Positions 20,311-29,308 of a stretch of DNA of 64,000 bases are shown here, piece after piece (position 1 is the stretch's first letter; every line of letters begins with the position of its first letter). Source of the stretch: Halobacteriovorax marinus (lineage in GTDB: Bacteria > Bdellovibrionota > Bacteriovoracia > Bacteriovoracales > Bacteriovoracaceae); the NCBI GenBank assembly GCA_002163155.1, contig MAAO01000016.1:1-64000 (forward strand). The letters are read 5' to 3'. Position numbers and translations under genes: made by a program. The notes under the pieces were generated by a model, which worked only from the letters and a program-made list of their open reading frames with translations, searched no databases and had not been told where the DNA came from.

Positions 20311-20368
20311 CTTTGTTCTTATTTCGAAACAAAAACAGACAAAAAACACCCAATTCATTACAGATTTG

Positions 20369-20384
20369 TGGCATCAGAAATGCA
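20369..20384 (+). promoter_or_regulatory. Sigma54 (-24/-12) promoter for 20430
   Basis: TGGCATCAGAAATGCA, exact GG-N10-GC spacing, 46 nt before the ATG. Confidence 0.65.
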
Positions 20385-20429
20385 CTTATACATATTAGTT
20401 AAGTAACCCACGTTAATAAGGATGGATAA

Positions 20430-21245
20430 ATGAAACCAACGATTATACTTCTCGCTCTTTCACTAAGTACACTGCAAGTACAGGCCCAAGATAAGACTCT
20501 CGAAGAAAAGTTAACACCTTTAAGGACACAATTTTTAAACACACTAACGACATTAGATAAAACAAACGAATCGTCCCTAAGTACTAAGACAAAGGACAGG
20601 CTTATTAGACTTGCTAAGAACCTTAGGTCTGACTTCATGTCTTTAGAGAATATAGAAATCGACCTAGAGCTAGAAAGACTTAAGCAAGATTTTCATATTG
20701 ATATGAAAAAGAAAACTAACTGTTTTAACAAGTGTGAATATATTACTGTTCTTCAACCAGATCTTCCATTTTATCTACAGAGTGAAAGTAGAGTTTCATC
20801 ATTAAAGATAATCGTTAATAAACTTTCAAAAAAATATGCCGATTCTTACTCCAGAATTCGTAGTATTGAAAGTACTCACTACGTACTAGGAAGAGAATTA
20901 CAAAAAGGGATTATTCATAAAACAGATCTTATAAGTAACATGTCTAAAAACATTAAATCGATTCAGGACGCTAAGAAAACCAAGGACATGTTCGCAAACA
21001 AATATGGACTCAAAACATTATTTAACCCACAAACTAATAAATTTAGCTGGGACATAGAATTGCTCGTCAAGAAAACATCTTTTATCTCCTTCAAAGAAAT
21101 GGATAAAGAAACAAAGGACAAATATTATTTTCACCTTGCTGAGTATGAAAATGAAATGCAATCTGCTTACCAGCCTTATTTCACATTAATGTCTGAAGGT
21201 GAGCATGGCTTTATTATTAATACTATAACTTCACTCGACGAGTAG
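20430..21245 (+). CDS. Exported coiled-coil-like protein of unknown function
   Basis: Signal peptide MKPTIILLALSLSTLQVQA. Confidence 0.65.
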   Translation: MKPTIILLALSLSTLQVQAQDKTLEEKLTPLRTQFLNTLTTLDKTNESSLSTKTKDRLIRLAKNLRSDFMSLENIEIDLELERLKQDFHIDMKKKTNCFNKCEYITVLQPDLPFYLQSESRVSSLKIIVNKLSKKYADSYSRIRSIESTHYVLGRELQKGIIHKTDLISNMSKNIKSIQDAKKTKDMFANKYGLKTLFNPQTNKFSWDIELLVKKTSFISFKEMDKETKDKYYFHLAEYENEMQSAYQPYFTLMSEGEHGFIINTITSLDE

Positions 21246-21248
21246 TTT

Positions 21249-21542
21249 ATGAGAATGGAAAAGCTCTTCCTATTAATACTCCTAGTACTTGTGTCGTGTG
21301 GGAAAGATTCATCTTTAACTGGGGAAGTAATTAATCCTCCTACGAACACTTCTAATAATACAAACCAAGAGGACAATGTAAGAAGGTGTGAAACAGAAAT
21401 AGTGAATAAATTGTTTAATACAGAATTAGAATTAGCCTCAAAAGGACCTGATAGTAACGAATCTATCAAAGTGTATTCTAAACTATTGAATGACTTGAAC
21501 TTTCAACTTCAGGAGCTTGAGAACTGTAAAAGTATAAACTAG
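21249..21542 (+). CDS. Small lipoprotein
   Basis: MRMEKLFLLILLVLVSCGKD lipobox. Confidence 0.65.
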   Translation: MRMEKLFLLILLVLVSCGKDSSLTGEVINPPTNTSNNTNQEDNVRRCETEIVNKLFNTELELASKGPDSNESIKVYSKLLNDLNFQLQELENCKSIN

Positions 21543-22495
21543 GATTTTACGACAAATCCCCATTCAATTTTTGCTTGCCCGTCTTTTACTAATCCCTTAG
21601 GTGGATTAGGAAATGGCCCGGCACGATTGAATGACTCTACAGCAGCTTGATCTAATTCATTAATACCACTAGTACTCTTCACAAAGACATCTATAATATT
21701 TCCCTTTTTATCAATTGTGATTTGAAGGGAAGTAATTTTATTTTCATCACTGGCCAATCTTCGACCTGATTTCCACATTTTACGAGCCTGCTTTCTGAGA
21801 GAATCTCCCCAGTATTGTTCAAGCTTTTGTCTAATTCTGTAATAGAATCCGTAATATTTATACTCAACTGTATTTAAACGTGTCATATCTCCAAGAGGAA
21901 GATCTTCAATGAAATCGTTATTTCTTGATAGTCCCCTAGACTTAGAATTTCCATGTTTAATTCCAAGCAATGGTGCGGACTTTGAAACAGGTTTTTTCTG
22001 CATCATTTTACCTAAACCAAGATCTGTGAATTTAAGATTTTTAGGATTAAATTTCTTAACGATTCTTTTTCTAACGGATTTCTTTTTAGAAAGCTTCTTA
22101 TGTCCCTTACTTGTTTTCGCCACTTGTTGTTTCGCTACTTTAGAACCGTTTCTTACGCCTTTTCCAGCAGCTTTAAAGCTACCAGTGATAGCAGCTTTCG
22201 TTTCTCTATCCACTTTTTGATTTTGTTTTCCAAGAAACTTTGCGTCCTCTGGAACTTGTTTAGATTTTTTTAATTCAGTATTAACTATTTGTTTAGCTTT
22301 AGACTTTTTTCTTGTTTTAAACACAAGTTTAATTCTTTTTTGCTTCTTTATAACAGTTGTTAAGTTTTGTTTGGTACTCCAATCAACTTTTGAAATAAGG
22401 AAAACTAGGTGGAACATTACCGAAAGAAATATAGGAACAAAAATTAGCCTTCTAATCTTCTTTTGTTCTTCTGAATTTTTAGATGTGTTATCCAT
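21539..22495 (-). CDS. TonB-family C-terminal domain protein, basic linker
   Basis: One N-terminal TM; TSLQITIDKKGNIIDVFVKSTSGINELDQAAVESFNRAGPFPNPPKGL is TonB-C-like. Confidence 0.75.
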   Translation of the reverse strand: MDNTSKNSEEQKKIRRLIFVPIFLSVMFHLVFLISKVDWSTKQNLTTVIKKQKRIKLVFKTRKKSKAKQIVNTELKKSKQVPEDAKFLGKQNQKVDRETKAAITGSFKAAGKGVRNGSKVAKQQVAKTSKGHKKLSKKKSVRKRIVKKFNPKNLKFTDLGLGKMMQKKPVSKSAPLLGIKHGNSKSRGLSRNNDFIEDLPLGDMTRLNTVEYKYYGFYYRIRQKLEQYWGDSLRKQARKMWKSGRRLASDENKITSLQITIDKKGNIIDVFVKSTSGINELDQAAVESFNRAGPFPNPPKGLVKDGQAKIEWGFVVKS

Positions 22496-22558
22496 TTACG
22501 GTTCCCTTGGATTAATACCCTTAGGAACCTATCGGTGGATTAAATAAAAATTTTACAA

Positions 22559-25294
22559 TTATTGATTATTATAATAATCATCTTCTTCAAGAAACTGAGT
22601 AGATTCATCAGACTTTAACTCTTCGATATTTGCTTCTTTCTTAACTCCTGGCTCAGAACCTTCTACAAAAGATTCAAGAAAAGCTAAGGAACTTCCTCTT
22701 CTCGCGAGCTTACCTGTTTTTTTATCAATCTCAACATTGACTACTCCAAGCGGAGATTGAAAATCATATTCACCCATTTTCTTTAAGCCAGCTCTCATAA
22801 ACTCTTTCCAGATTGGAAGTGCAGACTTTGCCCCTGTCTCTCCCCACCCTAAAGTTTTATTATCGTCAAACCCGGTCCAAACACCAGTTACAATATTTGA
22901 AGAAAACCCTAGAAACCAAGCGTCGACATAACTATTTGTAGTTCCTGTTTTTCCTCCAAGAAATGGACTAACTTCCTTTGCCCCTTTCCCCGTTCCGTGC
23001 AAGACTACACCTCGCAATAAGTTCGTCATTAAATAAGCTAAACGTGGGTCGTAAACTTGATCTCCACCTAGAGCAACATGATAAGGATTAACTTCTATTT
23101 TTTCATCATTATTAACTTCCAAGCTTACATCGAGTGAAGCATCCTCTTTATCAGAGTCAGCTTTTATTTCATTGTTTTGATTTGAAGCTTCTCTGCGCTC
23201 ATCAATTTCATATGTTTTTCCAAAACGATCTACTACTGAAATAATAGATTTCGGCTGAACAAGTTTTCCACCATTTGGAAACAATGCATAAGTTGCAACA
23301 ATATCCATTAAAGTTACACCAAATGAACCTAGGGCAAGACTAAGGTCTTTATCAAGATTAGCATTAAAGCCAATGCGGTCAGTAAACTCTAATATAGTAG
23401 GAACTCCAATCTCTGATGCCAGTCTAATTGTTGGAATATTTCTAGATTTTTCAAGAGAGTTTCTAAAAGTCATTGGACCTTTGAATTTTCCATCATAATT
23501 TCTTGGTTTCCAATTAAGAGATGCATCTACGCCTCCTAAAGCTTCCGGAGAATCCATTAAAATACTTGCCGGAGTAAACCCATTTTCTAATCCAGCAGCA
23601 AAGAGAATAGGCTTAAAGGATGACCCTGGTTGCCGGTGAGATTGAATTGCACGATCAAACTGAGATTTCGAAAAATCTGCACCACCAACAAAGGCAATTA
23701 ACTCACCAGTCTTAGGATCGAGAGACACAAGAGCTCCCTCTGCCTCAGGAATCTGATCTAAGAGAAAAAGAACATATTTTTCTTTTTTAACTAAATCATA
23801 ATCTTTCGAACTTTTAAAAGAGGGCTGAAAATTCTTCCAAATATACTTTTCAATCCCTACAGATTTCCTAAGCATAGAGACATGTATAATATCTCCAGAC
23901 TTCAAAATTTGAGATGGTCTCGTTACATATGACCAATAAAACTTGTCTTCAGAAATATTTCTCTCGTGTGCCCAACGGAATTGCTCATAAGGTATAATTC
24001 CATTAATTCCAGCATAGGAGACATAAATCATTCTAGAGCGATTATCTACTCTTCGTACCACAGCTTTATAAAGCTTATCCTTTTCTAAAAATGAGAGAAC
24101 CGGATCCAACTCATAGTTACCTGGGTAATATCTCTTACTTAATATTTTATCTATGAATTTTAAGTGAGTTTTTTCTCTCAAATTTGTTATTTCTTCATCT
24201 ACTTCAACTTCGTATTTGCGTGATAACTTTTCATCTTCATTTAGTGTAAAGAAAATAGACTTCTTCTTATATAGAGCTATTCTTTGTTTATTTAAGAACT
24301 CTGTCGACTCTTCAAGCTTTTCATGATGTCCGAGATGTCCTTTATAACCTTGCCTCTTATCAATGGCCTTGACTCCTCTTAAAACCTGTTTTTCAGCAAC
24401 GACTTGTAAGTCGTAATCAATTGTTGTTTGTACCTTGAAGCCATCAGTTAGAAATTTCTCTGAGCCAACGAGTTGTACAACCCTCTGCCTAACCCAATCA
24501 GTAAAGTAACCTGCCTTAAAAGCACGATTCTTTTTTAGACGAAACTTTATTTTTTCAGAAAGAGCATCCTTATATTCTTGTTCAGATATCTTTTCTGTTG
24601 CATACATTCTTCCAAGAACATATGACTGCCTCTTCTTTGCATATTTAGGATTAATATAAGGAGAATATTTTCCGGGAGCTACAAGTAAGCCCGCAACGAT
24701 AGCACTTTCAGCAATAGATGCTTCATCCAGCTCCTTTCCAAAGTAGCCCTTAAAAGCAGACTTAACTCCATAATAACCACCACCCAGATAAACTTGATTT
24801 AAGTAGAGATATAATATTTCATCTTTAGTAAATTTTTCTTCAATTCTTTGAGCTAATAAAAAATCTTTAATCTTTCTTGTAATCGACCTTTCTCTTGATA
24901 ATAATAAGGACTTTGCAACCTGTTGAGTGATTGTAGAACCTCCCTGAACAACCTTACCTGCTTTCAAGTTGGCTATAAAAGCTCTAATAACACCAAGGTA
25001 ATCAACCCCTTTATGCTCATAGAAGTTATCGTCTTCAGCAGATAAGAAGGCATTTATAATTCGCGTTGGTATTTCATCTACTTTAGCGACGTATCTCTTC
25101 TCTCTACCTATTTCGGTTAAAACTGTTCCATCTTTTGCGAGAATTTGACTTGGAATAGGAGGATTATAATCTGCTAAACTTGAGATCTTTGGTAGTCCAA
25201 AAGAAAAGTAAACAACAACTACGACAACAACTAGTCCACCTAAAAGAGATGCACCTAATCCAAAACCGATTAATCTCATCAGTATTTTTTTCAT
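22559..25294 (-). CDS. mrcA: Penicillin-binding protein 1A (transglycosylase/transpeptidase)
   Basis: FLSAEDDNFYEHKGVDYLGVIRAF, GGSTITQQVAKSLLLS, RQPGSSFKPILF, GGKTGTTNSYVDAWFLG. Confidence 0.95.
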   Translation of the reverse strand: MKKILMRLIGFGLGASLLGGLVVVVVVVYFSFGLPKISSLADYNPPIPSQILAKDGTVLTEIGREKRYVAKVDEIPTRIINAFLSAEDDNFYEHKGVDYLGVIRAFIANLKAGKVVQGGSTITQQVAKSLLLSRERSITRKIKDFLLAQRIEEKFTKDEILYLYLNQVYLGGGYYGVKSAFKGYFGKELDEASIAESAIVAGLLVAPGKYSPYINPKYAKKRQSYVLGRMYATEKISEQEYKDALSEKIKFRLKKNRAFKAGYFTDWVRQRVVQLVGSEKFLTDGFKVQTTIDYDLQVVAEKQVLRGVKAIDKRQGYKGHLGHHEKLEESTEFLNKQRIALYKKKSIFFTLNEDEKLSRKYEVEVDEEITNLREKTHLKFIDKILSKRYYPGNYELDPVLSFLEKDKLYKAVVRRVDNRSRMIYVSYAGINGIIPYEQFRWAHERNISEDKFYWSYVTRPSQILKSGDIIHVSMLRKSVGIEKYIWKNFQPSFKSSKDYDLVKKEKYVLFLLDQIPEAEGALVSLDPKTGELIAFVGGADFSKSQFDRAIQSHRQPGSSFKPILFAAGLENGFTPASILMDSPEALGGVDASLNWKPRNYDGKFKGPMTFRNSLEKSRNIPTIRLASEIGVPTILEFTDRIGFNANLDKDLSLALGSFGVTLMDIVATYALFPNGGKLVQPKSIISVVDRFGKTYEIDERREASNQNNEIKADSDKEDASLDVSLEVNNDEKIEVNPYHVALGGDQVYDPRLAYLMTNLLRGVVLHGTGKGAKEVSPFLGGKTGTTNSYVDAWFLGFSSNIVTGVWTGFDDNKTLGWGETGAKSALPIWKEFMRAGLKKMGEYDFQSPLGVVNVEIDKKTGKLARRGSSLAFLESFVEGSEPGVKKEANIEELKSDESTQFLEEDDYYNNQ

Positions 25295-26244
25295 TTTATT
25301 TTTGATTCCTTTTTGATGAACTGCTTAAGCTCATCTATTTTTTCTTTATTTAGATTTATTGTAGATTGAAATAAATTCTGAATATTGTTTGCTCTATCAA
25401 TCTCCCTATTCTTTAAAGAGAGATTTATCCATAGCTTATTCTCATTTTTCTTTATTGATTCCCTTAAAGAGAATCCAATTAATTTACTATAAAGCCCTAT
25501 TAGGTAATGATTTGTTTCATAGAAATTTATTTTACTACCAAGGGAGTTTATTACTGCAATCTTATCCACACCTTTATTCATCAGTTTATCAATTTGCAAA
25601 TTGCCAACAACCAGAGGCGAATAAAACAACTTATTCCCACTTATATTCATTTCAAAATTGAGAACTAAAGTATTATAAAGATTGCCCCTTGATAAGTAAC
25701 GGATTTTACCCATTTTTTTATCATATACCGGTAATACGAGAGCATGCTTAACCCCCTCGATTCTTAGTGATTGAAACTCTTTTTTTAGAAATAAGTGAAA
25801 CTCTTCCTTCCAGTCAATAGAGAGATATTTCTTACCCTTAAGCTTATCTATAAGGGAAAAGAACTTCCACTCAATATGATCAGGCGTTAACCCCTTAGCT
25901 AGTAAGGCAGCAATAACGGCACCAAAGCCAGCGCCAGAGTATACACTCGGATGAATTTTATATTTCCGTAAGTTATCAACAACTTTTAAGTAAGACAGTG
26001 AAGAAAAGCTTGCAGGGTAAAAGAAGAAAGCGACAACTTTCTTCGAGGCTAATGTCTCAAATTGAGACATTTCTTTAACAGGTGGACCATAACCTGAGCG
26101 AGAATCACCTGCTTCTATGAGTGGTATCTTCTTTGAATCAGAGTTATCAAAGTTAACACCCGAATAAACAGAAAAGTCTTTTTCCTTTTCACTAACTGAA
26201 CAAGAAATTAATATCAATAAAGTTAATAAACCTACGAGTTTCAT
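25291..26244 (-). CDS. Patatin-like lipoprotein, apparently lacking the catalytic Ser/Asp
   Basis: Lipobox LILISCS; YSGAGFGAVIAALLAKGLTPDHIEWKF aligns with patatin GTSAGALVAALLA...SPDEIE but has G in place of S. Confidence 0.7.
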   Translation of the reverse strand: MKLVGLLTLLILISCSVSEKEKDFSVYSGVNFDNSDSKKIPLIEAGDSRSGYGPPVKEMSQFETLASKKVVAFFFYPASFSSLSYLKVVDNLRKYKIHPSVYSGAGFGAVIAALLAKGLTPDHIEWKFFSLIDKLKGKKYLSIDWKEEFHLFLKKEFQSLRIEGVKHALVLPVYDKKMGKIRYLSRGNLYNTLVLNFEMNISGNKLFYSPLVVGNLQIDKLMNKGVDKIAVINSLGSKINFYETNHYLIGLYSKLIGFSLRESIKKNENKLWINLSLKNREIDRANNIQNLFQSTINLNKEKIDELKQFIKKESKIK

Positions 26245-26456
26245 TCTTCTAAGTTTACTTCCTTTAAGGATTCAGAAAGCTTAGTGATCTTCTTTTCCGC
26301 TTTTCCCAATTGTTCCTTGCAAAACTTGTAAAGCTTAGCCCCTTCTTCAAATTTCTCTATACTTTCATCTAAAGATAGATCTCCATCTTCTAAATTAGAA
26401 ACTAATGCTTCTAATTGCTCAAGAGACTCTTCAAAACCTTTTTTTTCTTTCGTCAT
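26241..26456 (-). CDS. xseB: Exodeoxyribonuclease VII small subunit
   Basis: FEESLEQLEALVSNLEDGDLSLDESIEKFEEGAKLYKFCKEQL. Confidence 0.93.
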   Translation of the reverse strand: MTKEKKGFEESLEQLEALVSNLEDGDLSLDESIEKFEEGAKLYKFCKEQLGKAEKKITKLSESLKEVNLEE

Positions 26457-26499
26457 TTCTTGTCCATTGCTAATTTATTGACATCTTTTTTACGCATGG

Positions 26500-26515
26500 G
26501 GCAAAATTGGCACCA
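26500..26515 (-). promoter_or_regulatory. Possible sigma54 promoter upstream of xseB
   Basis: Reverse strand TGGTGCCAATTTTGCC with GG-N10-GC spacing. Confidence 0.35.
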
Positions 26516-26628
26516 CCAAAAGGTGCAAAATTTTCCATGTTTTTCTTAATAATACTATCAAAGACCTTCTAAAACATACAATATCAGAGACTTACTTTCT
26601 ATGGATAAATTTGCCCATGTGGAGAATT

Positions 26629-26645
26629 TGGCACTGTAGTTGCTA
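26629..26645 (+). promoter_or_regulatory. Sigma54 (-24/-12) promoter for the flagellar operon
   Basis: TGGCACTGTAGTTGCTA, near-consensus, 67 nt before flgF. Confidence 0.8.
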
Positions 26646-26711
26646 TAGTTAGAGTTGTATAGAAAGGCCTGCCAGGACGGCACCGGCTAAATAAAATCCA
26701 GGAGGGATGGC

Positions 26712-27551
26712 TTGAAGGAACTTTGGGTCCCATTATCAGGTGCAATAGCTCAAATGCGAAAAGTTGAGACTATAGCCAATAATGTAGCCAACGCAAACAC
26801 GCCTGGATTTAAGAAAGATCATCTCATCTTTAAAGAGCATTTAACTCAATTTGAAAAAGGTTATGAACAAGACATAGACCTCCCTCACAAGGAATGGAAG
26901 CCATCGGACTTTTACAGAAGTTATGGCGCAGAGCACGCAAAAGTAAAAATAGATGGATCTTATACTGATTTTAAACAGGGCCAATTAACTCCTACCAGTA
27001 ATCCTCTTGATCTAGGATTAAAGGGAAAAGGTTTTTTAGAAGTCCTCACTCCAAACGGTATCCGTTTCACAAGAAAAGGAAGTCTTACTATAAATGGTAC
27101 TGGTCAGTTAGTTACTGACGGTGGAAATCCTGTATTGAATAAGATTGACCCCGCTCTTCTTGCTGCAAATGCAGATGGAGCACCCCTACCAAAACCAGAA
27201 GAAAGATTTATTAATATTCCTTCTGGTGGAAGACTCTCTGTAAACTTACAAGGTGAAATACTTGTAAATAATACAAAAATTGCAGACCTTTCAGTTGTCG
27301 AATTCAAAGATATTCAATCTCTTCGTAAAGAAGGGAACTCCTTTTACATAAATAACGATTTTAAAAACATTAGTACTGGACCAGTTAAGACTGCGATTCA
27401 TCAAGGCTTCGTTGAACAATCCAATGTTAACGCTATAGCAGAAATGTCTGAGTTGATTAGAGCAAACAGACAATTTGAAAGTATCCAAAGAGTGATAAAG
27501 ACCTACGACAACATTAGTGGAAAAGGCATAAACGAAATTGCAAAATTCTAA
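26712..27551 (+). CDS. flgF: Flagellar proximal rod protein FlgF (TTG start)
   Basis: Flagellar rod N-terminus VETIANNVANANTPGFKK and C-terminus EMSELIRANRQFESIQRVIKTYD; first of the flgF-flgG pair. Confidence 0.85.
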   Translation: MKELWVPLSGAIAQMRKVETIANNVANANTPGFKKDHLIFKEHLTQFEKGYEQDIDLPHKEWKPSDFYRSYGAEHAKVKIDGSYTDFKQGQLTPTSNPLDLGLKGKGFLEVLTPNGIRFTRKGSLTINGTGQLVTDGGNPVLNKIDPALLAANADGAPLPKPEERFINIPSGGRLSVNLQGEILVNNTKIADLSVVEFKDIQSLRKEGNSFYINNDFKNISTGPVKTAIHQGFVEQSNVNAIAEMSELIRANRQFESIQRVIKTYDNISGKGINEIAKF

Positions 27552-27559
27552 GGAAAGAA

Positions 27560-28411
27560 ATGTATAAATTAATTAAGACAATTGTTCTCGCACTATTCTT
27601 ATTTCAATTACCTAAATCATTCGCAATGATGAGAGCTCTTAATACAGCTGCGACAGGAATGGCTGCACAGGAAGTGAATGTTTCTACGATTTCAAATAAT
27701 ATTGCGAATATTAATACCACTGGATATAAAAAACAAAGAACAGAAATCGAAGATCTACTGTATGAAACTGTTGTAGAGGCAGGTTCACGATCAAGTGTTT
27801 CAACTATGAATAATGTAGGTGTTCAGATTGGATCTGGAGCGAAGGTATCTGGAGTTAGAAAAGAGTTTTCCCAAGGATCTCCTCAAATTACAAATAATCC
27901 TTTTGATCTAATGATAAATGGCGAAGGATTCTTTGGAATAGTGATGCCTAATAATGAAGTTCGCTACACAAGAGATGGGTCTTTTAATGTTGATAGCAGT
28001 GGAGCTCTCGTAAACAAACAAGGCTATAAACTCTTTCCTTCATTTGTTTTCCCTCCTGGAGTAAAGAGTGTAAACATTGGCCAAGACGGATCAGTCGAAG
28101 CTTACCTTTCAAATCAAGTAGAGCCTCAGAACCTGGGACAAGTTCCAGTATTTACTTTTATCAATCCTGTAGGGCTTAAGTCTACAGGAATGAACCTCTA
28201 CGCACTTACAAGGTCCAGTGGGCAAGCGATTCAAAACATTCCGGGTGAAAATAGTTCTGGAAGCATTCAACAAGGAGCTCTTGAAGCTTCTAACGTAAGT
28301 ATCATGAATGAAATGACAAATTTAATTAAAGCGCAAAGAGCTTATGAAATGAATTCAAAAGTAATGGGTGTCGCTGATCAAATGCTTCAAACCGTAAATA
28401 ACATAAGGTAA
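27560..28411 (+). CDS. flgG: Flagellar distal rod protein FlgG with N-terminal signal-peptide-like extension
   Basis: MMRALNTAATGMAAQEVNVSTISNNIANINTTGYKK preceded in frame by MYKLIKTIVLALFLFQLPKSFA. Confidence 0.93.
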   Translation: MYKLIKTIVLALFLFQLPKSFAMMRALNTAATGMAAQEVNVSTISNNIANINTTGYKKQRTEIEDLLYETVVEAGSRSSVSTMNNVGVQIGSGAKVSGVRKEFSQGSPQITNNPFDLMINGEGFFGIVMPNNEVRYTRDGSFNVDSSGALVNKQGYKLFPSFVFPPGVKSVNIGQDGSVEAYLSNQVEPQNLGQVPVFTFINPVGLKSTGMNLYALTRSSGQAIQNIPGENSSGSIQQGALEASNVSIMNEMTNLIKAQRAYEMNSKVMGVADQMLQTVNNIR

Positions 28412-28414
28412 TCA

Positions 28415-29308
28415 ATGACAAAGTTACTAGTCGTTCTTACATTCTTATTTTCAGTCACCTCTTGGTCAAAGCCTTGTAAGATTGAAATTTATGCAAAAAA
28501 TTATCTCTTATCAGATAATATTGCTAAGTTAAGCAAAAGTATTATTAAAAAATCAACTTGTGCGCATTCTACAAACTCTGAATTTATGCGTTTTTTAATA
28601 ACGACTAATGGAAGTGTTTCCAGTAGTCAAATTAGTAGGATCTTCAAGGCGCTTTCTGGAAAGTCCGTAACAATAACTCCTAAAAGAATCACAGTACACA
28701 AGCTTGAGAACTATCTTACAGAAAGATTATCGTTTTCAAAAAATTGGTATATTAGAGAATTAAAATCTTTGAACCCAAAAGGGGTTATAACTTTAAACAA
28801 CAACGAAAATATAACTGTTGAATGTCCCAACTGCAATTACCCAGGTAATAAATCAATTCGAATTATTATTCAAAATCCCGTTAAGAACAAAAATTCTTAC
28901 TTCATGCTCAATGGAAAGCTTCAAATAAAGACAATGGCGCTAGTTCCAAGAGGAATTATCCAAGTTGATAATCAACCTCTCTCAAAACTTATGTTTAAGA
29001 AAAAAGAAGTCTTCGTAGACAACCCTGCCAATATCTTTACAAATGAAAATGCCCTTACTTTTTACAAAGTTAACAAACCATTAAACGGAAAAGCATTAGT
29101 TTTAAGTGATTTAACACCGGTGTCGCTTGTTAGAGCTGGTACCCCTACCAAGATTTATCTACAAACAGGAAGTATTTCACTTAAGAGTATGGCTACTCCA
29201 TTAAGAAGTGGGAAATATGGTGACACAATACAACTGAGATCAACTTCAAATAATAAAATAATAATTGGAAAAGTCATAGACTATAACAAGGTTGCAATAG
29301 AATTATGA
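28415..29308 (+). CDS. flgA: Flagellar P-ring assembly chaperone FlgA
   Basis: Signal peptide; C-terminal LVRAGTPTKIYLQTGSISLKSMATPLRSGKYGDTIQLRS...GKVIDYNKVAI; between flgG and flgH. Confidence 0.85.
   Translation: MTKLLVVLTFLFSVTSWSKPCKIEIYAKNYLLSDNIAKLSKSIIKKSTCAHSTNSEFMRFLITTNGSVSSSQISRIFKALSGKSVTITPKRITVHKLENYLTERLSFSKNWYIRELKSLNPKGVITLNNNENITVECPNCNYPGNKSIRIIIQNPVKNKNSYFMLNGKLQIKTMALVPRGIIQVDNQPLSKLMFKKKEVFVDNPANIFTNENALTFYKVNKPLNGKALVLSDLTPVSLVRAGTPTKIYLQTGSISLKSMATPLRSGKYGDTIQLRSTSNNKIIIGKVIDYNKVAIEL

Noticed and set aside
26509-26530. Plus-strand TGGCACCACCAAAAGGTGCA as sigma54 promoter
   Set aside because: GG to GC spacing is 4 nt too long; the correctly spaced plus-strand site is at 26629-26645.
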